Below, piece by piece: positions 17,402-26,011 of a stretch of 64,000 nucleotides of DNA (positions are counted from its first letter, which is position 1; every line of letters starts with the position of its first letter). The DNA is from Bacteroidota bacterium (GTDB lineage: Bacteria > Bacteroidota > Bacteroidia > Bacteroidales > VadinHA17), in the NCBI GenBank assembly GCA_018262715.1, contig JADFDS010000011.1, positions 307,347 to 371,346 of the forward strand. Reading direction: 5' to 3'. The notes beneath the pieces are model-generated. The model was not told the origin of the DNA. It made no database searches and saw only the letters and a program-made list of their open reading frames with translations. The translations under genes and the position numbers were made by a program.

Positions 17402-19555
17402 TTATGCGTAAATCTTCTTCCATGGCAGCATCATCACCACCCTGGTGCCTGCGGCATTGCCATCCTCGTACAGGTCAATGATCTCGTAACTTATCTGTTT
17501 CTCCTTCAGGATTTTTCTGAAGTGTTCCAGCCTCTTTTCAGTCAGTCTTGTAGAGATGGATTCCTTTTTCATTAAAGGCTTATGCTCTGCCGCCTTTTCC
17601 CTGCCTATTCCATTGTCAGCCACTTCCAGCATCATCAGTCCGTTCCTGAGAGAATACCTCACGCTTATCCGGCCGTCTTTCGTGCCGGGCAGAAGTCCGT
17701 GTTCGATAGAGTTCTCAACACAGGGCTGCGCAAGCATGGGAGGCACTGAAACATTCTCAGGGTCTATGGCTTCGTCAATTTCAATGCCGTAACTGAATCC
17801 GTTTTCAAACCTGAGCTGCTGTACGTCCATGTAAAGTTTAAGAGTCTCTATTTCTTTATCGAGTGCGATATACTCCTCCCGGGTGTTCTCCAGGATACTT
17901 CGCATCAGCTGTGCGATCTTGGTAAGAAAAGCATTGGCTTTCTGTGGTTTGTCCTTCAGGATCAGATCCTGGATGGCGCAGAGCGAATTGAAGATGAAGT
18001 GGGGATTCATCTGGGCGCGAAGCAGCCTTTGTTCAAGGTCTACCTGTGTATACCTGGCCTTCAGGCGGGCATGCCTGATATAGAGCAATGCCAGGATTGC
18101 GATTATTGCCAGCAACAGGACAAGGCCGGAAAGAAGAATCCTCTGTTGCCTGATCTTGGTTTCACTCAAGAACCTTTCCTGCATCCTTTCAAATTCTGCC
18201 GCTTTCTCCTTCTTGTCAAAATCATACTGGATCTCCATTCTCGTCACCTGCTTAAGGAACTCGTCATTGCTGATCGAGTCACTTAGCTGCATATGCTCTT
18301 TCAGGTACCGGTAGGCCTTATCTTCCATACCTCTTTTGCTGCAGATATCGCTCAGCAGCAGCGTCGCGTCGGAGACAACCAGCGGAAGTTCCTTCTCTTT
18401 TCCCAGCCTGTATGCGGTGAGGCTGTTTGAGTAAGCCCTGTCATAGTTGCCCAGAGTTTGCCAGATGTTACCAAGGGTGTTATAAAACTCCGGCGGCACA
18501 GGCAGATCTGATGACGATGTAATGTCCATAGCCATTTTCATGTAATTCAGGGCGGAGTCAGGCTGTGAAAGGAGAAGCAGTGTGGATGCCATGTTATGGC
18601 AGGCAGAAGCTTCTCCCACCGGAATATGCATCAACCTGTTAAGCACAAGGCTTTTACGCTGATAGACCAGTGCACTGTCAAACGCCTCCCGTGAGTTGTA
18701 TATCTGAGCAATGGTATTGCATATCTTGCTCACCTCCCATAAGTCCTTCCGCTTTTCTGAGAGCATCAGGTGTTTTCTGCTGAATTCCAGTGCCTTGTCA
18801 TAATTTTTCTGATAATAATAAGCCAGTCCGATACTTCCGTAAGCTATTGACATTCCTGAGGTGTCCCTCTTTGCTTCCCAGAGTCTGAGAGCTTCAAAAT
18901 AAGCGTCGATGGCCTGACTGAAGAGGGCCATTTCCTTATAAAGATTACCCAGGTTGTTTGTGGCGTCTGCAAGGGGCAGTGTGTCTTTTACCTGACTTGC
19001 TATGGCAATTGCTTTCTCGAGATAACCTTTTGCTGCTTCCAGATCCTGATTCTGCCTGGCCAGGTAAGCCAGCACATTCAGGCTGTTGACCATGCCGCGG
19101 TGATCCTTTGATTCTTCGAAGTATTTAAGAGCCAGGTTGATGTAATGTTCGGAAGATGCATGATCACTTCTGAAACTGTAAACATATGACAGACCATAAC
19201 ACGCTCGTGCCTTGCCGGTTATATTACCGGAGGCTTCATAGAGCTCCAATGCCCTTGAGTTATAATAGAGTGCACTGTCACCCGGATTGTATTTTGCGAG
19301 GTAAGCCATCCCGAGTGCAAGGGATGCATCAGCCATTCCTTTGATATAATTCAGCTTTCGCGAAGCAGTCAATGCCTGGTGTGATATCATGATTGCGGTG
19401 TCAGGATTTCTCCGGGCCATGGTATAAGCCTCTTCGGCAGTTTTAGTTATGGCTGCCGTGTCAGCCAGTTCCTGGGAAAATAAATGACCGGCCGGAATCA
19501 CCAGCAGTAAAACCAAGAGTCCTGCTAAGGTTTTATAACAAGTTCCAGGTGACAT
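17402..19555 (-). CDS. TPR-containing LytS-type sensor histidine kinase
   Basis: A 717-aa kinase typical of Bacteroidota. A signal peptide (1-27) is followed by a large periplasmic array of TPR-like helical repeats (about 40-440), a transmembrane helix (about 475-495), a short coiled coil, then the His_kinase domain with the phospho-acceptor His in NPHFIFN (about 517) and a HATPase with E-N-S-I-E-H-G and D-N-G-I-G motifs. Phosphate would pass to the LytTR regulator just downstream. The ligand is unknown. With the neighbouring cluster it may sense envelope state, but no operator was found to prove this. Confidence 0.93.
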   Translation of the reverse strand: MSPGTCYKTLAGLLVLLLVIPAGHLFSQELADTAAITKTAEEAYTMARRNPDTAIMISHQALTASRKLNYIKGMADASLALGMAYLAKYNPGDSALYYNSRALELYEASGNITGKARACYGLSYVYSFRSDHASSEHYINLALKYFEESKDHRGMVNSLNVLAYLARQNQDLEAAKGYLEKAIAIASQVKDTLPLADATNNLGNLYKEMALFSQAIDAYFEALRLWEAKRDTSGMSIAYGSIGLAYYYQKNYDKALEFSRKHLMLSEKRKDLWEVSKICNTIAQIYNSREAFDSALVYQRKSLVLNRLMHIPVGEASACHNMASTLLLLSQPDSALNYMKMAMDITSSSDLPVPPEFYNTLGNIWQTLGNYDRAYSNSLTAYRLGKEKELPLVVSDATLLLSDICSKRGMEDKAYRYLKEHMQLSDSISNDEFLKQVTRMEIQYDFDKKEKAAEFERMQERFLSETKIRQQRILLSGLVLLLAIIAILALLYIRHARLKARYTQVDLEQRLLRAQMNPHFIFNSLCAIQDLILKDKPQKANAFLTKIAQLMRSILENTREEYIALDKEIETLKLYMDVQQLRFENGFSYGIEIDEAIDPENVSVPPMLAQPCVENSIEHGLLPGTKDGRISVRYSLRNGLMMLEVADNGIGREKAAEHKPLMKKESISTRLTEKRLEHFRKILKEKQISYEIIDLYEDGNAAGTRVVMMLPWKKIYA

Positions 19556-19620
19556 ATTGGTACTTCCCGGTTAACACCAGAGAACTAATTTCGTAAAAAA
19601 AGCCCTTCAGGTCAACTGTT

Positions 19621-20340
19621 TCAGAGGGAAATAATATCAATTCTCTGGTCAAGCATGTCTGCCTGCAGCAGGCGGCCGGACAGTATATCGCCGGCACCGG
19701 TGATTATCTTGATCACCTCGCATGCCTGCACTGCCCCGATTATGCCGGGAAGGGGGCCCATCACACCCGGAGGACCTGATCTGTCTTCCGTCTTCAGGTG
19801 CATCTCCTCGGGGTAGAGATCGCGGTAAGAGGGCCCGCCCATGTAGTTGAATACCGATGCCTGGCCCATGAACTCCCTTACAGCACCGTAAACCATCGGT
19901 ATGCCCGCCTTCAGGGTAGCGTCACACAGGATATACCGGGTTGAATAATTGTCGCAGCAGTCGACTGCGATATCATATCCGGCAAGTATCCCTCCGGCAT
20001 TTTCTTCAGTGAACCGCACGGAGTAAGCCAGCGCCTCCGTATGAGGGTTGATCCTTCTGAGCTTTTCCGCGGCGGTTTCGGCCTTGGGTCTGGTCACGTC
20101 GCCTGTCTCATAAAGTATCTGCCGCTGGAGGTTGCCGGTACTGATCTCATCAGAATCCACAATGCCTATCCTGCCCACCCCGGCTGCTGCGAGATACATC
20201 AGCACCGGTGATCCGAGGCCGCCGGCACCTATCACCACGACGGAAGCCTTCCTGAGCAACTCCTGTCCTTTTTCGCCGATGCCGGCTACCGTCAGTTGCC
20301 TCTGGTAGCGGATAAGTTCGTCATTGGTAAGTGCGGTCAT
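19621..20340 (-). CDS. HesA/MoeB/ThiF-family E1-like adenylyltransferase
   Basis: A 239-aa enzyme that adenylates the C terminus of a small sulfur-carrier or ubiquitin-like protein. Visible are the nucleotide motif GAGGLGSPV (about 38-46), V-D-S-D-E-I, the R-Q-I-L-Y segment, the metal-binding D-C-C-D-N-Y and a late L-P-G-I-I-G-A. The zinc-binding CxxC pairs of MoeB, and the conserved Cys normally found before L-P-G-I-I-G, are missing: the segment reads R-S-G-P-P-G-V-M-G-P. No ThiS or MoaD gene lies beside it. It follows the Nudix gene by 23 bp, likely in one operon. Confidence 0.88.
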   Translation of the reverse strand: MTALTNDELIRYQRQLTVAGIGEKGQELLRKASVVVIGAGGLGSPVLMYLAAAGVGRIGIVDSDEISTGNLQRQILYETGDVTRPKAETAAEKLRRINPHTEALAYSVRFTEENAGGILAGYDIAVDCCDNYSTRYILCDATLKAGIPMVYGAVREFMGQASVFNYMGGPSYRDLYPEEMHLKTEDRSGPPGVMGPLPGIIGAVQACEVIKIITGAGDILSGRLLQADMLDQRIDIISL

Positions 20341-20363
20341 TTCTGCGAGGGTTTGTATTTTTC

Positions 20364-20975
20364 TCAGTCTGAATAGGTTTCGGCTCTTTCAAGCTGTTTG
20401 CGGATCATTTCCAGAAATGCCGGAGTGTTGCGTTCAACGGAGAGTTCGGGGAGATTGTCAAAATCAAAAAATCCTGCTTCCGAGGTCTCGATGCTGTCTC
20501 GCAGTACGCCGTCAACGAGGTCGCAGAGGACTACAATCTTATAAAAGTGGTACGGCAGGGGCGGAAATCCGTGCCTGTCTGTATCAGCTATTGCCAGCAC
20601 CCTGTTGAAGCGGACATTGAGGCCGGTCTCCTCGCGGACCTCCTTCACAGCCACTTCTGAGGGAGAGTAATTTATGTCAGCAAAACCACCTGGCATTGAA
20701 TACCTGCCGTCAATTTTTTCTCTCACCATCAGTAATTTACCTTCTTTCAGCACCACTGACCTTATGTCCACTTTCGGAGTCTGGAATCCGGTTTCGTTGG
20801 TAAAAAGATCATGTATTTTCGAAGGCCTGGTGTCACAGACAGTACCGGCAAGTTCAACGCTGAGTCCGCGAAGTTCTTCATACCGCTCCCTGTCAAATTC
20901 ACTCGCGGCAAAGTGAATTCCTGACTGTGCTATAGCCTGCACTCTTCTTGCTATCCTGAGTATCTCGTTTTCCAA
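20364..20975 (-). CDS. Nudix hydrolase with N-terminal helical domain
   Basis: A 203-aa protein; an N-terminal helical domain (about 1-60) precedes a Nudix domain. The Nudix box is near residues 95-118, G-G-F-A-D-I-N-Y-S-P-S-E...K-E-V-R-E-E-T-G-L. The metal-binding EE pair and the G are present, but the first conserved Glu of the box is Tyr and the Arg is Lys. Relatives cleave nucleotide-linked pyrophosphates such as ADP-ribose; the Tyr substitution may alter activity. The predicted start codon is TTG at 20975, as no ATG lies nearby. It is upstream of the ThiF-like gene. Confidence 0.85.
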   Translation of the reverse strand: MENEILRIARRVQAIAQSGIHFAASEFDRERYEELRGLSVELAGTVCDTRPSKIHDLFTNETGFQTPKVDIRSVVLKEGKLLMVREKIDGRYSMPGGFADINYSPSEVAVKEVREETGLNVRFNRVLAIADTDRHGFPPLPYHFYKIVVLCDLVDGVLRDSIETSEAGFFDFDNLPELSVERNTPAFLEMIRKQLERAETYSD

Positions 20976-21120
20976 TTTCAGAAATGTCGAATGTATGCGC
21001 TAACTTATGAAAAAATCATGATATCACCAGTCATTGTCTGCCGGTTGCTGTTGAGGGGCGGTTTTAACCAGAAACGGTACGGTTTTTGTGCGTTTTAACG
21101 GTAACCCAGATTATGCAGTC

Positions 21121-21237
21121 ATGAAAAAAGCGATCCCGGGCAGTCTGCTTCTTATCACTGCCATTCCGGTAATATTTGTGTCATGTGACAGGCTAAGGGA
21201 TGAACCCCGGCCAGGAGTTCCGGATAATTTGCTTTAA
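21121..21237 (+). CDS. 38-aa small lipoprotein
   Basis: A short open frame with ATG at 21121 and TAA at 21235-21237. It begins with two lysines, a hydrophobic core, then a lipobox I-F-V-S-C (Cys22), followed by a 16-residue charged, Pro-rich tail (D-R-L-R-D-E-P-R-P). That is the exact form of a minimal lipoprotein. No recognisable domain; no strong Shine-Dalgarno. It could be a remnant of a longer gene, but the complete signal peptide and the stop codon argue for a real small gene. Confidence 0.55.
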   Translation: MKKAIPGSLLLITAIPVIFVSCDRLRDEPRPGVPDNLL

Positions 21238-21310
21238 GCCTGGCCGGTTTTCCCACGGTCAGACAGACTGAATGACAAAATATTTTTTTGCGAGTGGGGA
21301 AACGGGGGAA

Positions 21311-21342
21311 AAGACTGCTCCGGCCAGTGCCGGGGCAGTCTT
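21311..21342 (+). terminator. Long perfect hairpin before the serpin gene
   Basis: A 14-bp stem, AAGACTGCTCCGGC pairing with GCCGGGGCAGTCTT (one T-G pair), with tetraloop CAGT, spans 21311-21342. It is followed by TTGTTATTTG, a weak U-rich tract. It may end transcription from the small lipoprotein gene, or act as a 5' structure. Confidence 0.55.
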
Positions 21343-21358
21343 GTTATTTGTATGGTAT

Positions 21359-21366
21359 TATATTTG
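21359..21366 (+). promoter_or_regulatory. Candidate -7 box (TATATTTG) of the serpin gene
   Basis: A perfect TAnnTTTG, 33 nt before the serpin ATG. It starts 17 nt after the hairpin, so transcription would begin after it. A -33 match is only partial (CTTG, 15-nt spacing). Confidence 0.45.
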
Positions 21367-21398
21367 TGCATAAATGTTGTACCTTAACCGGGAAAATA

Positions 21399-22655
21399 AT
21401 GAAAAACACATTCTTAAGCCTGGCAATTATTGTGGTTGCCGGCACGACGGGACAGATGACATCATGTGAAGATCAAACGGAAAAATCCCTCCCGGCCGAC
21501 CCCGTGGAGATAAACCTTTCCCTGAAGCAGAGAGAGGTGGTAGCCTCTGCAAACAGGTTTGGCTTTGACCTGTTCAGGCCGGTGGTGGCCGGGGAGGAGA
21601 CAGGTACAAACATCATGATCTCTCCTTTCAGTGTCACCAGCGCACTTTCAATGACTCTGAACGGTGCCTCAGGAGAAACATTCAACGCGGTCAGATCGGC
21701 TCTGCGCTATGACGGCCAGAGCCTTGAGGAGGTCAATGAGACCTATCGCAGGCTAGTGACAGAAATGGTTCCTGTGGATGAGCGGGTGGTAATGGAAATT
21801 GCCAATTCAGTCTGGGCTGAGAACAATTTCCGGGTGAAGAAGGAATTTATGGATGCCCTGAAGGAGTGGTACCTGGCGGAAGCACGGAATTTTGATGTGA
21901 CCGATCCACGCTCAGTGGATATCATCAATGGCTGGATTGAGGAGAAGACCCACGACAGGATTCAGAATATGCTTTCATCACTTGACCGTGACCTGGTGAT
22001 GCTGCTTGTCAATGCGGTTTACTTCAATGGCAAGTGGAAGCATCAGTTTGACATTAATAATACTGCAGAACGTCCTTTTTTCGTTACTCCCGGGAACCCC
22101 GTCAAGGTGCCGGTGATGTACCAGAAGCAGAAGTTTGCCATGTCTCGTCAGGAGAAGGTGACACTGGTTGAGTTGCCGTACGGGCAGGGCAACTACTCGA
22201 TGGTGGTGGCTCTTCCTGATGAGGAGATCGCCCCTTCGGAGATTGTCACCGGACTTGATGCCGGGAAATGGGAGGAATGGATGGAAAGCCTGTCATACGG
22301 GCCGACTGAGGTTGAGTTGTACATGCCGAAATTCAAGTACGAATACAAGCGTAAGCTGAATGATGATCTGATCAGCCTGGGGATGGATCCGGCTTTTGCC
22401 CCGGGCATTGCTGACTTCAGCAGGATAAGCGACGAGGAGATATTCATCTCGTTCGTTCTTCACCAGACATTCATCGAGAACAAGGAAGAGGGCACGGAAG
22501 CTGCTGCGGCGACTGTAATAGGGTTCACCCGTACATCACTTCCTCCCGAGCCCGAGGTAATTGACATAAACAGACCGTTCCTTTACTTTATCCGGGAGAC
22601 GACTACCGGCACGATAGTATTCATGGGGCTGGTTGCTGATCCCACAGGGGAGTGA
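21399..22655 (+). CDS. Serpin (serine-protease inhibitor) lipoprotein
   Basis: A 418-aa serpin. The ATG at 21399 is chosen because it begins a lipoprotein signal with lipobox M-T-S-C; an in-frame ATG at 21288 would add a basic, non-signal extension. Serpin landmarks are present: N-I-M-I-S-P-F-S-V, N-A-V-Y-F-N-G-K-W, and the hinge of the reactive loop, E-E-G-T-E-A-A-A-A-T, which marks an inhibitory serpin. By alignment to human alpha-1-antitrypsin, P1 is Thr or the preceding Arg in F-T-R-T-S. It may protect the envelope from proteases; the target is not known. Confidence 0.95.
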   Translation: MKNTFLSLAIIVVAGTTGQMTSCEDQTEKSLPADPVEINLSLKQREVVASANRFGFDLFRPVVAGEETGTNIMISPFSVTSALSMTLNGASGETFNAVRSALRYDGQSLEEVNETYRRLVTEMVPVDERVVMEIANSVWAENNFRVKKEFMDALKEWYLAEARNFDVTDPRSVDIINGWIEEKTHDRIQNMLSSLDRDLVMLLVNAVYFNGKWKHQFDINNTAERPFFVTPGNPVKVPVMYQKQKFAMSRQEKVTLVELPYGQGNYSMVVALPDEEIAPSEIVTGLDAGKWEEWMESLSYGPTEVELYMPKFKYEYKRKLNDDLISLGMDPAFAPGIADFSRISDEEIFISFVLHQTFIENKEEGTEAAAATVIGFTRTSLPPEPEVIDINRPFLYFIRETTTGTIVFMGLVADPTGE

Positions 22656-22661
22656 GGAATT

Positions 22662-22696
22662 GCGATTTGAGATTTTAGATTTGCGGATTGCGAATA
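22662..22696 (+). repeat. Heptanucleotide repeat, copy 2 (five units)
   Basis: Five adjoining 7-bp units: GCGATTT, GAGATTT, TAGATTT, GCGGATT, GCGAATA. It fills the short spacer between the convergent serpin and ABC ATPase genes. Confidence 0.8.
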
Positions 22697-22708
22697 GTCA
22701 TGCCTGAA

Positions 22709-23422
22709 TTACATTGACTCTTTTCTGAGCGAGAAGTAACTTGCCAGTTCAGACATGGCGTTGCCGTCATTCTGAATGTCACGTATTATGACCCCTTTTT
22801 CTATGATGGCTATGCGGGTGCATATCTCTGTTATGTGATTCAGATCATGACTTGAAATTACCATCAGCGTGCCGTTAGCCCGGTTGAAGTCTGACAGGAT
22901 TCGCTTCAGAACTATCTGGGATGAGGGATCCAGTCCGTTGAACGGTTCATCGAGGATCAGTACACGTGGTTCAGTCACCAATGCCGATGCAATCCCGATC
23001 TTCTGGCGGTTTCCCCTGGAGAAATCCCTTATAAATTTTTTCTTCTGACCAAGAACCTCACCATTGAAGAATTCGCTGAAACCGGCAAGCCTGGCTTCGG
23101 TCAGCTCCGGTGCCAACCCGTATTCTTCCGCAATAAAGCCGAAAAACTCTTCGGGAGTGAGATAGTTTATCAGGAATGATTCGTCAAGGTAAGAAGCCGT
23201 ATAATCCTTCCACTTTTCAGACCTTGCAACAACATGAATTTCTGAGGTCACGCTTCCTCTGTCTGGGCTGATCAGGTCGAGCATCAGCCTCAACAGCGTA
23301 GTCTTCCCTGCGCCGTTATTGCCTACCAGTCCGAATATTTCTCCGTCATGGATGGTGAGCTCACTGATGTTGAGCACGGTTTTTCGTTTGTAGCTTTTAA
23401 CCAGGTTGGTTACCTTAATCAT
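22709..23422 (-). CDS. ABC transporter ATP-binding protein
   Basis: A 237-aa ATPase. Walker A is GNNGAGKTT (about 34-42), Q-loop region follows, the signature reads F-S-R-G-N-R-Q-K (a variant of LSGGQ), Walker B is V-L-I-L-D-E-P-F-N-G-L-D, and the switch His is in I-S-S-H-D-L. It powers the 496-aa permease encoded 11 bp upstream in the same operon. The set lacks a third subunit, as is usual for Bacteroidota exporters of this type. Substrate unknown. Confidence 0.93.
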   Translation of the reverse strand: MIKVTNLVKSYKRKTVLNISELTIHDGEIFGLVGNNGAGKTTLLRLMLDLISPDRGSVTSEIHVVARSEKWKDYTASYLDESFLINYLTPEEFFGFIAEEYGLAPELTEARLAGFSEFFNGEVLGQKKKFIRDFSRGNRQKIGIASALVTEPRVLILDEPFNGLDPSSQIVLKRILSDFNRANGTLMVISSHDLNHITEICTRIAIIEKGVIIRDIQNDGNAMSELASYFSLRKESM

Positions 23423-23433
23423 ATTCTGAAGTT

Positions 23434-24924
23434 TCAGGCTGAAAGTTTTCTGTATCCTTCCAGCAACTTGTACTTACGTTTCATGAAGGTTGCGACGATG
23501 ATGTTTTTAAGCCACCATTTGTGAAAGATCACAAACAGTATTCCCAGGGTGGCTAAAACGATTATGCCTCCGGTTTCGCCCGCAACCAGCGATGTCAGTT
23601 CGCAGATTGCAATGGGTATTATCACAAAAAAGAATGTCATTATGAACTGGCTTCCCTTTACCCCCTGGTAGTTCATGAAAGTACTTGCTTCAAGGTCAAC
23701 CTTTCCATCGTTAAGGGTGGCCAGCAACATTGTAAGGCAACTGTTGGGGCCCAGGAGGTAAATCATTAATGCTGTCGTGAGAAGTACGCTTATCCTGCCC
23801 GAAATATATGACAGGACAGCTATCGGGATGAAGGTGATAAGAGTCAGTATTGCCTGCAGGTAGTATTTTGCCCTGACATAATTCAGGAAGTCGTTTTTCC
23901 TTGCCATTACACCGTCAAAGTACGTGCTCTCCCAGCTGAACAGCAATTGCCCGTATGACATTGCCCCAAGCCCGAGAAACATTGTGGTAAACAGCATATT
24001 GATGTATCTCTCCTGCTCGTCGTAAGCAAGGAAAAAGATGAAGGCGTAGACAATAAAGAACAGAACGAAGAACATGGCGTTCCTCGGGCGTTTGTTCCGG
24101 AGTATCATTGCCATCTCAAGCGACATATACCTGCCTGTATCGCCGAAACGTGCCAGGCGTCCGGTAAATGCATTTCGGTGCGTCCGGTATGAAGACACTG
24201 ACGATCCGCGGTCAACACGCAGGTATTGATGCAATAACCGGTTGATAAGGATAACCGCTGCGGTTATAAGGACAGCGGGAATAAAATAAGCAAGGGGTCT
24301 ACCTTCTGTCAGTGCCATGCCGAGTGAGCGGGAAATGTCGCCGACGGAACCGCCCATCCTGTCAAAAATGAAAAATGCTGTGGCAATTCCAATGGGAATT
24401 AACCAGTTGAGCGGATTTATCCTGGTAAGCATCCCGGTCATAAGGGCCAGAATGTTGTTCATTATTACCAGGAGAAAACTGCCTCCAAGAAAAAGCAAGG
24501 CTGCCTGGATTCCCTCAAACGGTGCCGTAACCTTAATCACGAAGGGCAGTATAAGAAACAACGGAAGGAAGTTAAAAAGTGAAAATAAGCTCCTGATAAT
24601 GATGTTGCCTGCAAGCTTACTTCTCCTGATCCGGAATCTCAGGTAGGGTACAACATCCAGCGATGGTACAGGCTGGATGATACACCTCACGAGATAGTCC
24701 GCAAGAAGATACCAGACTATCCACTCATGAAATTTACCTGATGCCTCTCTTCCCTCACCGGCAATGGTTGAACTGACATCCAAACCCAACGTCAGGAAAA
24801 TGAAGATGAAATTTAATCCCACCAGGGCATACAAAAGCCTCGTGATGAGGTTTCTTCTCCAACGCTCATTGCGGATAAATGACTTCCAGATGTGAGAGTA
24901 GAGATACGTTCCGGCTTCTTTCAC
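23434..24924 (-). CDS. ABC transporter permease (DUF5687-like)
   Basis: A 496-aa membrane protein with roughly 11-12 hydrophobic segments, beginning with a cytoplasmic N terminus that contains W-R-R-N-L-I-T-R-L. Two repeats of helices with loops, and a central charged loop near residues 240-260, match the DUF5687 permeases that pair with single ATPases in Bacteroidota. It is the first gene of a two-gene operon with the ATPase. What it exports is not shown by the sequence. Confidence 0.85.
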   Translation of the reverse strand: MKEAGTYLYSHIWKSFIRNERWRRNLITRLLYALVGLNFIFIFLTLGLDVSSTIAGEGREASGKFHEWIVWYLLADYLVRCIIQPVPSLDVVPYLRFRIRRSKLAGNIIIRSLFSLFNFLPLFLILPFVIKVTAPFEGIQAALLFLGGSFLLVIMNNILALMTGMLTRINPLNWLIPIGIATAFFIFDRMGGSVGDISRSLGMALTEGRPLAYFIPAVLITAAVILINRLLHQYLRVDRGSSVSSYRTHRNAFTGRLARFGDTGRYMSLEMAMILRNKRPRNAMFFVLFFIVYAFIFFLAYDEQERYINMLFTTMFLGLGAMSYGQLLFSWESTYFDGVMARKNDFLNYVRAKYYLQAILTLITFIPIAVLSYISGRISVLLTTALMIYLLGPNSCLTMLLATLNDGKVDLEASTFMNYQGVKGSQFIMTFFFVIIPIAICELTSLVAGETGGIIVLATLGILFVIFHKWWLKNIIVATFMKRKYKLLEGYRKLSA

Positions 24925-25049
24925 TCAGCTTCCTTTATGCATGCCAAATTACAGATTTTTGTATGCTGTTGTTGTTTCCATCAGAAGTATTTCGGTCCAG
25001 AAACGAATAATTTATTGCAGTGTGGGTAAAATGCTTTTTCTTTACATTG

Positions 25050-25949
25050 ATGAACCTGACCTATATCGATTTTCTTGTTAGCGCCGTGCTGGCCACCATC
25101 ATGTTCGGTGTGGGGCTGTCTATCAATTTCTCCGATCTTCAGAAGATTTACCGGTCGCCGAAGGCATTCATCCTCGGGCTTGTATCACAGATGATACTTC
25201 TGCCGCTGATAGTATTCCTGATTATAGGGTTTACTGACCTCCATCCAACCCTGAAGGTCGGTTTTATCATCCTTGCTGCCTGCCCCGGCGGCACGACTTC
25301 GGGTTTTGTCACCGTACTGTTCAGGGGTAACGTGGCTCTCTCAGTATCGCTGATTGCCATAAACAGTCTCCTGACCCTGGCAACCATCCCGCTGCTGGTC
25401 AATCTTGCCCTGACAGTATTCATGGGGAAACACTCGCCATTTGAACTGCCATTGGTGGCATCATTCCTGCAGATTTTCTTCATTACCCTTCTGCCGGCAA
25501 TAACCGGAGTACTCCTGAGGTACTTCCGGGAGAAGATCGCCGACAGGATTCAGAAGCCGGTACGGACCGTGATGATAATCCTGTTTGCAGGAGTCTATAT
25601 TATCATAGCTTTTGCAAAGGAATCGAGCGGTGGTTCAGGGATTACAACAGAGGAACTCTGGAAGATACTTCCGTATGCCGTGCTGATCAATTTTGCCGGA
25701 TTTGCTGCCGGGATGGCAATGGGGCTGTCCGGTAAATCAGGGCTGAGGACATCATGGACAATAGGCGTTGAGGTGGCCCTGCAGAATACCACCCTGGCGT
25801 TGCTGGTGGCCGGCACGCTGATACAGAGCAATGAGATGGTCAAGCCGGCACTGGTATATGCGCTGTTTTCATTCTGGACGGCACTGCTTTACGGTGTGGT
25901 TGTCAAGTGGTACGACGGTTCAAAACTGTTCGGGGAGTTCAGAAAGTAA
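25050..25949 (+). CDS. Bile acid:sodium symporter (BASS) family transporter
   Basis: A 299-aa membrane protein with nine to ten transmembrane segments. The first helix F-L-V-S-A-V-L-A-T-I-M-F-G-V-G-L-S and the A-C-P-G-G-T-T-S-G motif (about residue 80) are typical of the BASS/SBF family, where the latter region binds sodium. ATG 25050 is chosen over GTG 25020, which adds ten residues. It is a lone gene, divergent from the ABC operon. Substrates of bacterial members include organic anions; the one here cannot be named. Confidence 0.9.
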   Translation: MNLTYIDFLVSAVLATIMFGVGLSINFSDLQKIYRSPKAFILGLVSQMILLPLIVFLIIGFTDLHPTLKVGFIILAACPGGTTSGFVTVLFRGNVALSVSLIAINSLLTLATIPLLVNLALTVFMGKHSPFELPLVASFLQIFFITLLPAITGVLLRYFREKIADRIQKPVRTVMIILFAGVYIIIAFAKESSGGSGITTEELWKILPYAVLINFAGFAAGMAMGLSGKSGLRTSWTIGVEVALQNTTLALLVAGTLIQSNEMVKPALVYALFSFWTALLYGVVVKWYDGSKLFGEFRK

Positions 25950-26011
25950 AATGAATTCCGAATTGCTCAATGTGATCAGGGTCACAGGCAGGACAGAATT
26001 TTACCCGGGCC

